Assembly (NCBI GenBank): GCA_963933885.1 | Contig: CAWVWF010000041.1 | Location: 1 to 20,155, forward strand | Origin: CAWVWF01 sp963933885 | GTDB lineage: Bacteria > Bacteroidota > Bacteroidia > Flavobacteriales_C > GCA-002722245 | Direction of reading: 5' to 3' | Length of the DNA stretch: 20,155 nucleotides | Part shown: positions 8,537-16,321 of the stretch, piece by piece | Layout of the letters: the number at the start of each line of letters is the position of its first letter | How positions within the stretch are numbered: position 1 is the first letter of the stretch | The notes under the pieces: model-generated | What the model saw: the letters and a program-made list of their open reading frames with translations, nothing else | Database searches by the model: none | Told to the model about the DNA's origin: nothing | Position numbers and translations under genes: made by a program

Positions 8537-8633
8537 AGCGTTGGTTTTAGTTTAACAGACAAGTACCATCTTTAATTTACGGAATAAGTCTAACTTTTGC
8601 AAACAATGTATATGCCAAGAATGTAATAATCAG

Positions 8634-8649
8634 ACAATCAGTTGATTGT
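8634..8649. promoter_or_regulatory. Short perfect dyad in the rpoN/asmA intergenic region
   Basis: ACAATCA-GT-TGATTGT is a perfect 7-bp inverted repeat with a 2-base centre, lying about 100 bases upstream of rpoN and 117 upstream of the asmA-like gene. Size and spacing are those of a small dimeric-repressor site. No regulator is known; chance is possible in AT-rich DNA. Confidence 0.35.
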
Positions 8650-8664
8650 TGTTGGGTTAGTACT

Positions 8665-8693
8665 ATACTGAAAAACTTAACGTTGTTCAGTAT
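8665..8693. promoter_or_regulatory. 29-base imperfect dyad between rpoN and asmA-like gene
   Basis: ATACTGAA (8665-8672) pairs perfectly with TTCAGTAT (8686-8693); after one A/G mismatch, AAC (8674-8676) pairs with GTT (8682-8684) around a TTAAC loop. No T tract follows on either strand, so it does not look like a terminator. A protein-binding operator or an RNA hairpin is possible. Confidence 0.45.
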
Positions 8694-8725
8694 TAAAAAT
8701 CAATCTTTAATAAGATATCTGTTTT

Positions 8726-8758
8726 TTGAAATTATTAAAGCATTTATAAATTACTTTG
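8726..8758 (+). promoter_or_regulatory. Candidate promoter for the asmA-like gene
   Basis: TTG (8726-8728), a 22-base spacer and TTACTTTG (8751-8758) match the Bacteroidota pattern TTG-N19-23-TAnnTTTG except for one base. The TTTG ends 7 bases before the ATG at 8766, so transcription from it would give a leaderless or nearly leaderless mRNA. That closeness makes the assignment uncertain. Confidence 0.35.
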
Positions 8759-8765
8759 GTATCAA

Positions 8766-11336
8766 ATGAAAAAATTAGTTAAACGTATTACTCTATTTTT
8801 CTTATTGTCCGTTATTATTATAACTGGGGTTTTATGGACAATTGCTTACAAGTACGAAGATGACTTGAAATCATTTGTTATTTCAGAGTTACAAGTACAC
8901 CTAACAAGGGAAATTGAACTAGGAGTTAAACGAATGGATTATAGTATCCTTTCTCATTTCCCCCATATTTCTGTTGATATCCCTGATCTACGTATTCACA
9001 GTTTTAAGAAAGGTGATCAAAATCTTATTAAACTTAAGGAGATCAGTCTTGTTTTTGATGTTTTTTCAATATTAAAAGGGGACCTAGTTCTAAATGAAAT
9101 CTTTTTAAAGGATGGTGAAATAAATGTTATTTATAACGGAGATGGATTACCGAATTATAAAATTTGGAAGGAAACCAATGAAAAAGGTAGTGATAAATCT
9201 AAGATAAGTATTGAAAATATTGAATTGATTAACATTAATATATCCTATCAACACGTAGCTAGAATTCAAGATTATAAATTCCATTTTGATAAATTAAATA
9301 TAATTCCAAAACACATTACTGATTCAGTTGTTTTGAACTCTATTATTCAAGGAGATATTTTACAAATCAAACAAAACACTTTTTTATTAAAGGATGATAT
9401 TCCTATTAGAGGAAGTATTGGTTTGAATATCGTAAATGATGATATTAAGTTTGATTTTAAAGGTGACCTTTTTAGTAATGATGCATTTTCAAATGGTGTA
9501 ATTAATCAAACAGATAAGAAGTCTTTATGGGATATTAATTTTGGAATTAAGAATTTAGGAATATCCAAAACTGTTTCAATTCTACCTAACACAATTAGAA
9601 TAGATGAATTAAATGGTCTTTCAGGAAATATTGATTTAAAAGGATCGATTAAAGGTACACGAAGTCGTCTTGAAGAACCTTCTTTACAAATTGATTTTAA
9701 ACTTAATACAGGTAGTATGAAATCTGATAATTATATGATTAATAATTTAACTGGATCAGGTTTATATTTTCAACCGAAACTTTCCAATATGAGAAAGGCA
9801 CATGTTAAAATAAATGATTTTTCTTTTGGTTTTGGAGCGTCTAAGTTTTCTGGGGATGCCTTTGTTAAGAATTTTGATAACCCATGGTTAAGTACTAATA
9901 TACAAGCGGATTTTAATTTAAATGATATTCATGAAGCTTTTTTAAAAGAGCAATTTCAAACCTTGAAAGGTCATGTTAAACTCGAAGTTGAACTTGAAGG
10001 GAATATAAAAAAAATCTTAAAGAAGAACTCTTCAAAAATTAAACATTTCAAATCCAAAGGAAATATTGAATTTCAAAATATAGAAATGTTGGGAACTAAG
10101 TTTACTCAACCATTTTTCTTTAAGAAGGGTGAGTTAACTTTTAATAATAAACACTTAAATATTAAAGCTTTTAGTGGAAAAGTTAACAATAGCGAATTTG
10201 AAATGACTGGAAGAGTATCTAATTTTATTGAAACTATTTTTTCTAATCACCCTATTACTTTTAAGTCTAATCTGAAAATTGATAAACTAAAAGTTGAGGA
10301 GTTTATTAGTGCAAAAGGTACTTCTAATACAGATTCTAATTATTTCTTTAATTTGCCGAAAGGTATAGTACTTGACGTTAATCTTGACTTAGGTGATTTT
10401 TCATTTAGAAAGTTTCACGCTCATAATTTAAAAGGTGCAGTATTACTGAAAAATCAGAGATTAACTTTTGATGATCTTAAATTTCAAACATGTGGTGGTG
10501 TTGCTAATGTTTCCGGAAAGATTGATGCTAAACATAGTAAGAAGGTAGTATTTGAATGTGTAACTCGATTAAATCGCATAGACGCAAGAGAAGCCTTCGT
10601 GAAATTGGAGAACTTTGGTCAGGATGTTCTATTGGCAAAGCATGTAAAAGGAAGTGTTTCGGCAGATATTTATTTGTTAGCTGAGACTGATAAGCAGTTA
10701 AATATATTAGAGGATAAGATTTACACTAAAACTAAGCTTCGAATTAATGATGGAGAGTTAAATGATTTTGGACCTCTGGTTGACTTGCAGCAATTCATGA
10801 GTGATGAGTTTAAAATGAAGTTTGATTTAAAGCATCTTAAATTTGAGACACTAGAGAATGATATTGAAATCATAAAGAAAATAATTTTCATCCCTGAAAT
10901 GGCAATTAGAACTAATGATGTTAATTTGGATATTTCAGGAAAACATACATTTGAACAGGAGATTGATTACTTGTTTAAAGTAAAACATTCGGAAATTTTC
11001 AAAGCGTCTAAGAAGAATGAAATTGAAGCAAAATATGGAGTTATCGAGAATAAAGATAAAACTGCAACTTTACCTTTGAAAATGACTGGTACTGTTGATA
11101 ATCCAAAGTTTAGTTATGACTTAAAAAAGAAAAGAGACATCATTAAGACGAATATTAAAGATGAAATTAAATCTCTTGGGAAAATTTTAAAAGATGAGTT
11201 TTTAGGTGATAAGTCTAAACGCGAAAAGAGAAAAAAGGAAAAAGAAGATTTAAATATTCCTAGGGAAAAAATTGAGTTAAAAGTAGGAGATATTGATGCT
11301 GAAGAAGAGGACGAAGAATACGAAGAAGAATTTTAG
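8766..11336 (+). CDS. AsmA-like inner-membrane-anchored envelope protein
   Basis: An 856-residue member of the AsmA/TamB-type superfamily. It has one N-terminal membrane anchor (residues 8-28), followed by FVISELQVHLTREIELG and HFPHISVDIPDLRI, the conserved start of the AsmA N-domain. Long stretches of repeating beta strands with LxxG and LKG turns (DLKGSIKG, GHVKLEVELEG, VSGKID) fill the periplasmic part, and the C-terminal domain contains TATLPLKMTGTVDNPKFSYDL, typical of AsmA-like C-terminal regions. Such proteins form long hydrophobic grooves and are linked to phospholipid movement to the outer membrane; a specific role here is inferred. The tail after residue 818 is highly charged, first basic (KSKREKRKKEK) then acidic. 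The histidine kinase gene starts on the base after its stop codon, implying coupled translation. Confidence 0.85.
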   Translation: MKKLVKRITLFFLLSVIIITGVLWTIAYKYEDDLKSFVISELQVHLTREIELGVKRMDYSILSHFPHISVDIPDLRIHSFKKGDQNLIKLKEISLVFDVFSILKGDLVLNEIFLKDGEINVIYNGDGLPNYKIWKETNEKGSDKSKISIENIELININISYQHVARIQDYKFHFDKLNIIPKHITDSVVLNSIIQGDILQIKQNTFLLKDDIPIRGSIGLNIVNDDIKFDFKGDLFSNDAFSNGVINQTDKKSLWDINFGIKNLGISKTVSILPNTIRIDELNGLSGNIDLKGSIKGTRSRLEEPSLQIDFKLNTGSMKSDNYMINNLTGSGLYFQPKLSNMRKAHVKINDFSFGFGASKFSGDAFVKNFDNPWLSTNIQADFNLNDIHEAFLKEQFQTLKGHVKLEVELEGNIKKILKKNSSKIKHFKSKGNIEFQNIEMLGTKFTQPFFFKKGELTFNNKHLNIKAFSGKVNNSEFEMTGRVSNFIETIFSNHPITFKSNLKIDKLKVEEFISAKGTSNTDSNYFFNLPKGIVLDVNLDLGDFSFRKFHAHNLKGAVLLKNQRLTFDDLKFQTCGGVANVSGKIDAKHSKKVVFECVTRLNRIDAREAFVKLENFGQDVLLAKHVKGSVSADIYLLAETDKQLNILEDKIYTKTKLRINDGELNDFGPLVDLQQFMSDEFKMKFDLKHLKFETLENDIEIIKKIIFIPEMAIRTNDVNLDISGKHTFEQEIDYLFKVKHSEIFKASKKNEIEAKYGVIENKDKTATLPLKMTGTVDNPKFSYDLKKKRDIIKTNIKDEIKSLGKILKDEFLGDKSKREKRKKEKEDLNIPREKIELKVGDIDAEEEDEEYEEEF

Positions 11337-12482
11337 ATGAATATATATTCAAAAAAACAGGTTTGGAAAGCATTTTTGCTATTTGGAGGTTTAGTTATCG
11401 CCTTAGCTTCGTTATTCTATACAAATTCAATCGTAAATAAATTAGCCTTCGAAGAAGGGAAAAAAGTTGAATTAGTTGCTGAGGCTACCCAACTTTTAGC
11501 TAACATTGAAAACAATCAACAAGATATTAGTTTTCTTTTTAGAGTAATTAAAGACAATGAAACTGTTCCAGTTATTTGTGTTGATGAAGAAGATGTAGTA
11601 ATGTCATGGAGGAATTTGGATTCTGCTTCCGTAATTGATGATTCTGAATATCTAAATGAAAAACTCATGGAAATGAAGGCGATTAATCCGCCTATAATTA
11701 TTCCTATTGCTGATGGAAAAAAGCAGTATATATACTTTGAAAATTCTGTTTTGATTGATTTGTTATTGTACTATCCATATATGCAATTGTCCATTATTGG
11801 TTTGTTTATAATCATCAGTTATTTTGCATTTTCTTCCTCAAGAAATGCTGAACAAAATCAAGTTTGGGTTGGGATGTCTAAGGAAACAGCTCATCAATTA
11901 GGAACACCTTTGTCATCTTTAATTGGATGGGTTGAGTATTTAAGATCAATAGATGGAATTGATGAAAGTATTATTAATGAATTAGGGAAGGATGTTAATC
12001 GATTAGAAACGATTACAGATAGGTTTAGTAAAATAGGATCTAAACCAACTTTCGAAAAGGTTGACATAACTCTAACTGTTGATAGTATTATCAATTATTT
12101 GAGATCAAGAATTTCAGATAAGGTAATAATTGAAGTTAAGTCTGAAGGGGGTATTGAAGCGGAAGTTTGTGTTCCCCTTTTCGAATGGGTTATTGAAAAC
12201 ATTACTAAAAATGCTGTGGATGCTATGGTTGGAAAAGGAAATCTATTAATTTCAATTTCTAAGAAGGGTACTCAAGTATGTATCGACATTAAAGATTCAG
12301 GTAATGGAATTCCTAAGTCACAATTCTCAAAAGTATTTAAGCCTGGCTTTACGACTAAGAAGAGAGGTTGGGGACTAGGACTTTCATTAGTGAAAAGGAT
12401 TGTTGAAGAATATCACAACGGAAAAATATTTGTAAAGGAATCTGAAATTGGAAAAGGAACTACTTTCAGAATTGAGTTGTAA
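11337..12482 (+). CDS. Sensor histidine kinase, membrane-bound, orphan
   Basis: A 381-residue two-component sensor kinase. Membrane segments at about residues 11-29 and 149-168 enclose a periplasmic sensor region of about 120 residues with no domain I recognise. The dimerisation/phosphoacceptor motif is SKETAHQLGTPL with His186, a variant common in Bacteroidota kinases that lack HAMP and PAS domains. The ATPase domain has the N box ENITKNAVDAM (Asn292), the G1 box DSGNGIP (Asp320), an F box with FKPGFTTK and the G2 box GWGLGLSLVKR, all intact, so it should be active. No response regulator gene is adjacent, so its partner is elsewhere. It abuts the asmA-like gene with no spacer, which suggests it is made together with that envelope protein, possibly to sense envelope state (inference). 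Confidence 0.92.
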   Translation: MNIYSKKQVWKAFLLFGGLVIALASLFYTNSIVNKLAFEEGKKVELVAEATQLLANIENNQQDISFLFRVIKDNETVPVICVDEEDVVMSWRNLDSASVIDDSEYLNEKLMEMKAINPPIIIPIADGKKQYIYFENSVLIDLLLYYPYMQLSIIGLFIIISYFAFSSSRNAEQNQVWVGMSKETAHQLGTPLSSLIGWVEYLRSIDGIDESIINELGKDVNRLETITDRFSKIGSKPTFEKVDITLTVDSIINYLRSRISDKVIIEVKSEGGIEAEVCVPLFEWVIENITKNAVDAMVGKGNLLISISKKGTQVCIDIKDSGNGIPKSQFSKVFKPGFTTKKRGWGLGLSLVKRIVEEYHNGKIFVKESEIGKGTTFRIEL

Positions 12483-12499
12483 CCAAAGTAAAATAATGC

Positions 12500-12520
12500 A
12501 TTATACACGAAATGTATAAT
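12500..12520 (+). promoter_or_regulatory. Perfect dyad just before the L,D-transpeptidase gene
   Basis: ATTATAC and GTATAAT form a perfect 7-bp inverted repeat around ACGAAAT, ending 4 bases before the ATG at 12525. It could be an operator or a start-proximal hairpin. It lacks a T tract, so it is not a terminator. AT-rich palindromes of this length do arise by chance. Confidence 0.35.
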
Positions 12521-12524
12521 TGTT

Positions 12525-13097
12525 ATGAATTTATTAATTGCCTTTCTTTTAGCTTTAAGTACTCAAACAACGCCTTCAGTTTTTGAATTAAAAAAACAAG
12601 AAGCTTTAACTTATTGTAAAGCAAATAATCTTAATATTGATTATTGTATTTTGATAGATATGAATATTCATTCTGGGAAAAAACGACTTTATGTTGTTGA
12701 TTTCAAGAATGATTCAATTGATCATTCTGCTTTAGTCGCTCATGGTTGCGGACCGTTGAATTGGGCTGAAGACGAATCTAAAGAGAATCCAATATTTAGT
12801 AACACAAACAATAGCCATTTAGCCTCATTAGGAAAGTATCGAATTGGTAAAAGAGGCAAGAGCAACTGGGGGATATATATTAATTATAAGCTACATGGAC
12901 TTGATTCAACTAATTCCAATGCTTATAAACGTATAATTGTATTACATGGATGGGGTGCAGTTCAAGACGAAGAACAATATCCTCTTGGTTCTCCTGAGGG
13001 GTATGGATGTCCAGCAGTATCTAATAATACCATGCGTTATTTAGATGGGGAATTAAAAAATAAAAAGAAAGACGTATTAATGTGGATCTATAAATAA
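12525..13097 (+). CDS. Secreted murein L,D-transpeptidase (YkuD_2 type)
   Basis: A 190-residue predicted peptidoglycan-modifying enzyme. L,D-transpeptidases use a catalytic cysteine to cut a tetrapeptide stem and form 3-3 cross-links or attach other molecules. The catalytic pattern is present: His141 in VLHGWG and the nucleophile Cys162 in EGYGCPAVSN, with a Ser and Gly upstream. The LYVVDFKN strand at residues 50-60 and GKYRIGKRGKSNWGIYINYKL match the start of the YkuD_2 fold. A hydrophobic start (MNLLIAFLLALS) is a short signal peptide, so it acts in the periplasm. The gene follows the kinase by 42 bases that hold a dyad, so it may be in the same unit or separately controlled. The exact reaction is not shown by sequence. 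Confidence 0.87.
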   Translation: MNLLIAFLLALSTQTTPSVFELKKQEALTYCKANNLNIDYCILIDMNIHSGKKRLYVVDFKNDSIDHSALVAHGCGPLNWAEDESKENPIFSNTNNSHLASLGKYRIGKRGKSNWGIYINYKLHGLDSTNSNAYKRIIVLHGWGAVQDEEQYPLGSPEGYGCPAVSNNTMRYLDGELKNKKKDVLMWIYK

Positions 13098-13133
13098 ACC
13101 ACTAGTAATTTAATTACTAGTGGTTTGTTTTTT
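13096..13133. terminator. Bidirectional terminator between L,D-transpeptidase gene and purD
   Basis: AAACCACTAGTAATT (13096-13110) and its perfect complement (13112-13126) flank a single central T, giving about 13 usable base pairs. A T tract follows on the + strand (13128-13133) and TTTATTTAT follows on the - strand. The left arm begins inside the TAA stop of the + gene, and the T tract enters the purD stop, so one element serves both convergent genes. Confidence 0.88.
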
Positions 13134-14415
13134 ATAAATATTCTTGTAAATCAAAACCTAAATCTGATCTGAAATTCTTTTTATCGTAATTGATCAAATC
13201 AATGTTCTTATAACTTTGTTTAAGTGCTTCATTTAAATCAGTACCATAGGAAGTAACAGCAATAACTCTTCCCCCGTTAGAGACAACTTTTCCACCTTCT
13301 TCTTTTGTTCCAGCATGAAAAATAATGGAACCAGAAGTTTGATCTAAACCAGTAATTTCCTTTCCTTTTTCGTAAGCTTCAGGATAACCACCTGAAACCA
13401 TTATAACTGTGGCTGCAGTTTTTTCTTCAAATTCTACTTCAATTTCACCTAATGTATTTGCTCCAACTGCTTGCATGATTTCAAGAAAATCAGTTTTCAA
13501 TCTTGGTAGAACAACCTCCGTTTCAGGATCACCCATTCTTACATTGTATTCAACAACTCTAGGAACTCCGTCTTTATTCATCAATCCTATGAATACAAAT
13601 CCTTTATAAGGAAGGTTTTCTTTTTTGAAACCGTTTATAGTTGGTTTTACAACTTCTTCTTCAACACGCTTCATAAAAGCTGCATCTGCAAATGGTACTG
13701 GAGAAATTGCTCCCATTCCACCAGTATTGAGTCCAGTATTACCTTCTCCAATTTGTTTGTAATCTTTAGCTTCAGGTAGAATTACGTAATTTTCACCATC
13801 TGTAATTACAAAAACAGACAATTCAATTCCATCCATAAATTCTTCAATAACTACCTTACTAGAAGCATCACCAAATTTAGCGTCAGCTAACATTGCCTTA
13901 AGTTCTAATTTAGCTTCTACTAAATCAGTAAGAATTACAACACCTTTCCCTGCTGCTAATCCATCTGCTTTAAGCACATATGGAGCAGTAGAAGTTTCTA
14001 AGTATTTATAACCTTCTTCTAAAGTGTCTTTTGTGAAAGATTCATATCCAGCAGTAGGAACATTGTTTCTCTGCATAAATCTTTTTGAATATTCTTTAGA
14101 ACCTTCAAGTTGGGCAGCTTCAGCTTGTGGACCAATAACGGGAATGTGCTTTACTTCACTATCGTTTAAGAAGAAATCAACAATGCCATTAACTAAAGGA
14201 TCTTCTGGACCAACAATCACAATTTCAATTTGGTGATCTAGAACAGCTTTTTTTATCGCTTCAAAATCGTTTACACCAATATTTAAGTTTTCTCCAATCT
14301 CTTTAGTTCCTGCATTACCGGGAGCAATAAAAAGTTTTGTGAGTTTTGATGATTGAGAAATTTTCCAACCCATAGCGTGTTCTCTTCCTCCTGATCCTAA
14401 TATTAATACGTTCAT
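13132..14415 (-). CDS. purD: Phosphoribosylamine-glycine ligase (GAR synthetase)
   Basis: Second step of purine synthesis: joins glycine to 5-phosphoribosylamine using ATP, giving GAR. The 427-residue cytoplasmic protein has the full ATP-grasp architecture. The N-domain starts MNVLILGSGGREHAMGW and contains GPEDPLVNGI. The ATP-binding part contains LKADGLAAGKGVVI and EEFMDGIELSVF. The conserved EAKDYKQIGEGNTGLNTGG and GGMGAISPVP follow, and then the metal-binding EYNVRMGDPETE. The start at ATG 14415 gives the invariant N-terminus and no alternative is needed. It stands alone on the - strand, divergent from the rplM operon and convergent with the L,D-transpeptidase gene, and shares the biosynthetic pathway with purH further along. 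Confidence 0.97.
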   Translation of the reverse strand: MNVLILGSGGREHAMGWKISQSSKLTKLFIAPGNAGTKEIGENLNIGVNDFEAIKKAVLDHQIEIVIVGPEDPLVNGIVDFFLNDSEVKHIPVIGPQAEAAQLEGSKEYSKRFMQRNNVPTAGYESFTKDTLEEGYKYLETSTAPYVLKADGLAAGKGVVILTDLVEAKLELKAMLADAKFGDASSKVVIEEFMDGIELSVFVITDGENYVILPEAKDYKQIGEGNTGLNTGGMGAISPVPFADAAFMKRVEEEVVKPTINGFKKENLPYKGFVFIGLMNKDGVPRVVEYNVRMGDPETEVVLPRLKTDFLEIMQAVGANTLGEIEVEFEEKTAATVIMVSGGYPEAYEKGKEITGLDQTSGSIIFHAGTKEEGGKVVSNGGRVIAVTSYGTDLNEALKQSYKNIDLINYDKKNFRSDLGFDLQEYL

Positions 14416-14466
14416 CTCAATTTAGTTAAATGATGATTTCACTATTGTTAAATAATTAGTGAGGTA

Positions 14467-14495
14467 CAAATTTAACGATTTACTTTGAACCACAG
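14467..14495 (-). promoter_or_regulatory. Candidate purD promoter
   Basis: Read on the - strand, TAAATTTG (14474 to 14467) is an exact Bacteroidota -7 element, 51 bases before the purD ATG. The -33 element is weak: CTG (14495 to 14493) with an 18-base spacer in place of TTG. This would leave a leader of about 45 bases. Confidence 0.5.
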
Positions 14496-14594
14496 GAGGA
14501 GAATATGAATGAAGTTTTAATCATATTGATAAAAATGAATTTCATACCGCTTTTAAGTAAAATGAATTATTTCAACAAATTATGTGTTGATAAT

Positions 14595-14625
14595 TTGTTA
14601 GTCAAATATAATCGTTGTACTTTTG
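14595..14625 (+). promoter_or_regulatory. Promoter of the rplM-rpsI-rpsB-tsf operon
   Basis: TTG (14595-14597), exactly 20 bases, then TACTTTTG (14618-14625) is a perfect match to the Bacteroidota consensus TTG-N19-23-TAnnTTTG. Transcription would start near 14632, giving a leader of about 39 bases before the GTG start of rplM. The position in front of the ribosomal protein operon supports it strongly. Confidence 0.78.
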
Positions 14626-14670
14626 TCGCCCATTTTTACGTAAAGTAAGAGTGATTAAAACTGTATTAAA

Positions 14671-15126
14671 GTGGATACATTAAGTTACAAAACAATTTCG
14701 GAAAACGCAGGAACAGTAAACAAAGAATGGTTACTAGTAGACGCGAAAGGAGAAACATTAGGAAGATTAGCATCAGGTATTGCTAAACTAATTAGAGGAA
14801 AGCACAAGACGGGATTTACTCCCCATGTTGATTGTGGTGACAACGTAGTTGTTATCAACGCTGACAAAGTTGCTTTATCTGGAAACAAGTGGAGTGAGAA
14901 AAGATACATCCGTTTTACTGGTTATCCAGGAGGACAGAGAGTACTTTCTGCTGCAGAACTTTTGGCAAAGCACCCGACTGCTATCGTTGAGAAAGCGGTT
15001 AAGGGAATGTTACCTAAAAATAAATTAGGTAATGCGATCCATAAGAATTTACATGTGTATGCTGGTGCGGAGCACAAGCAAGAAGCTCAAAAACCAAGAG
15101 CAATTAACATTAACGAAATTAAATAA
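14671..15126 (+). CDS. rplM: 50S ribosomal protein L13
   Basis: Large-subunit ribosomal protein that binds 23S rRNA early in assembly. The 151 residues match the Bacteroidota form from end to end: MDTLSYKT start, LVDAKGETLGRLAS, FTPHVDCGDNVVVINADK, the signature YPGGQR, and EKAVKGMLPKNKLG followed by LHVYAGAEHKQEAQKP. The start codon is GTG at 14671; it is chosen because bacterial relatives begin with exactly this MDTLSYKT and no in-frame ATG lies close. It is the first gene of the operon, about 40 bases after the promoter, and rpsI follows after 5 bases. No Shine-Dalgarno sequence is present, which is usual in the phylum. Confidence 0.97.
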   Translation: MDTLSYKTISENAGTVNKEWLLVDAKGETLGRLASGIAKLIRGKHKTGFTPHVDCGDNVVVINADKVALSGNKWSEKRYIRFTGYPGGQRVLSAAELLAKHPTAIVEKAVKGMLPKNKLGNAIHKNLHVYAGAEHKQEAQKPRAININEIK

Positions 15127-15131
15127 GTATA

Positions 15132-15518
15132 ATGGAAGTAATTAACACTATTGGAAGAAGAAAATCTGCTGTAGCTCGAGTATACTTGAGAGACGGTAAA
15201 GGGCAAATTACTATTAATGGTAAGGATGCTAAAGAGTACTTCCCTTTAGAGCAGTGGTTATACAAATTAAACCAACCTTTTCAATTAACTGATCAGGAAG
15301 GTAAATTTGATGTTACTGTAAATGTATCGGGTGGAGGTTTTACTGGTCAAGTAGAAGCTATTCGTTTAGGGATATCAAGAGCGTTGGTGAAGCTTGATGA
15401 AGAAAGCAAACCAGCATTAAAGAAAGAAGGACTAATGACAAGGGATCCTAGAATGGTTGAACGTAAGAAGCCAGGACAGAAGAAAGCTCGTAAGAAGTTC
15501 CAATTCTCGAAACGTTAA
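15132..15518 (+). CDS. rpsI: 30S ribosomal protein S9
   Basis: Small-subunit protein whose C-terminal tail reaches the P-site tRNA. The 128-residue sequence has the family start INTIGRRKSAVARVYLRDGKG, the middle GGGFTGQVEAIRLGISRAL and the strongly basic end RDPRMVERKKPGQKKARKKF, finishing in the SKR tail with the conserved terminal Lys-Arg that contacts tRNA. It starts 5 bases after rplM, the near-universal L13-S9 pairing, and is probably translationally coupled to it. Confidence 0.98.
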   Translation: MEVINTIGRRKSAVARVYLRDGKGQITINGKDAKEYFPLEQWLYKLNQPFQLTDQEGKFDVTVNVSGGGFTGQVEAIRLGISRALVKLDEESKPALKKEGLMTRDPRMVERKKPGQKKARKKFQFSKR

Positions 15519-15551
15519 TATTATTTATTACACGAAATTACATTTACGAAT

Positions 15552-16298
15552 ATGGCTAGTGCAAATTATAAAGATTTATTAGAAGCTGGGTGTCACTTTG
15601 GTCACCTAACTAGAAAGTGGAATCCTAACATGGCACCATATATCTTCATGGAGAAGAATGGTATCCACATTATTGATTTAAATAAAACTGTTGTTAAGTT
15701 AAATGAAGCTTCAGCAGCTCTTAAGCAGATCGCAAAATCAGGAAAGAAAATTCTTTTTGTTGCAACTAAAAAGCAAGCAAAAGAATTGGTTACTAATAAA
15801 GTAACTGATATTAACATGCCTTATATCACTGAAAGATGGTCTGGTGGAATGTTAACTAACTTTGCTACAGTAAGAAAAGCAGTTAAAAAACTTAATGGTT
15901 TAGAAAAAATGGAGAAGGATGGTACTTCTTTAAAGATTTCTAAGCGTGAGCGTTTATTTAACTCTCGTCAAAGAGATAAGTTAATGAAGAACATTGGTTC
16001 TATTGCTGACTTAACTAGACTTCCTGCTGCTTTATTCATCGTTGATATTCATAAAGAACACATCGCTGTTAAAGAAGCTCAGAAATTAGGAATTCCTACT
16101 TTCGCAATCGTTGATACTAACTCTAATCCAAATGAAGTTGATTTTGCTATTCCAGCAAATGATGATAGTTCAGCATCAGTTGCTACTATTATGGACGTTA
16201 TTTGCTCTTCAGTTACTGAAGGTTTAGAAGAAAGAAAAGCGACGAAAGAAGCTGCAAAGAAAAACGAAGATAAATCAGAAGCAAAATCTGAAGCATAA
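15552..16298 (+). CDS. rpsB: 30S ribosomal protein S2
   Basis: Small-subunit protein that joins late in assembly and helps recruit S1. The 248 residues contain the S2 signatures: LLEAGCHFGHLTRKWNPNMAPYIF at the N-terminus, the coiled-coil middle with LKISKRERL, LPAALFIVDIHKEHIAVKEA, and the GIPTFAIVDTNSNP motif with the Bacteroidota variant VDFAIPANDDS. The C-terminal 25 residues are a low-complexity Glu/Lys/Ala tail, normal in length for the phylum. It lies 33 bases after rpsI and 23 before tsf, the conserved rpsB-tsf pair; that gap holds nothing that I recognise as the S2 feedback element described in Proteobacteria. Confidence 0.98.
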   Translation: MASANYKDLLEAGCHFGHLTRKWNPNMAPYIFMEKNGIHIIDLNKTVVKLNEASAALKQIAKSGKKILFVATKKQAKELVTNKVTDINMPYITERWSGGMLTNFATVRKAVKKLNGLEKMEKDGTSLKISKRERLFNSRQRDKLMKNIGSIADLTRLPAALFIVDIHKEHIAVKEAQKLGIPTFAIVDTNSNPNEVDFAIPANDDSSASVATIMDVICSSVTEGLEERKATKEAAKKNEDKSEAKSEA

Positions 16299-16321
16299 TT
16301 CATAGAAAATACATTTAGATT

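Noticed and set aside
8665..8693. Terminator for rpoN or the asmA-like gene
   Set aside because: There is no T tract on either strand after the stem, and both genes are transcribed away from it.
15519..15551. Ribosomal-protein leader regulating rpsB
   Set aside because: The 33-base gap is too short and shows no stable stem; nothing supports a feedback element here.
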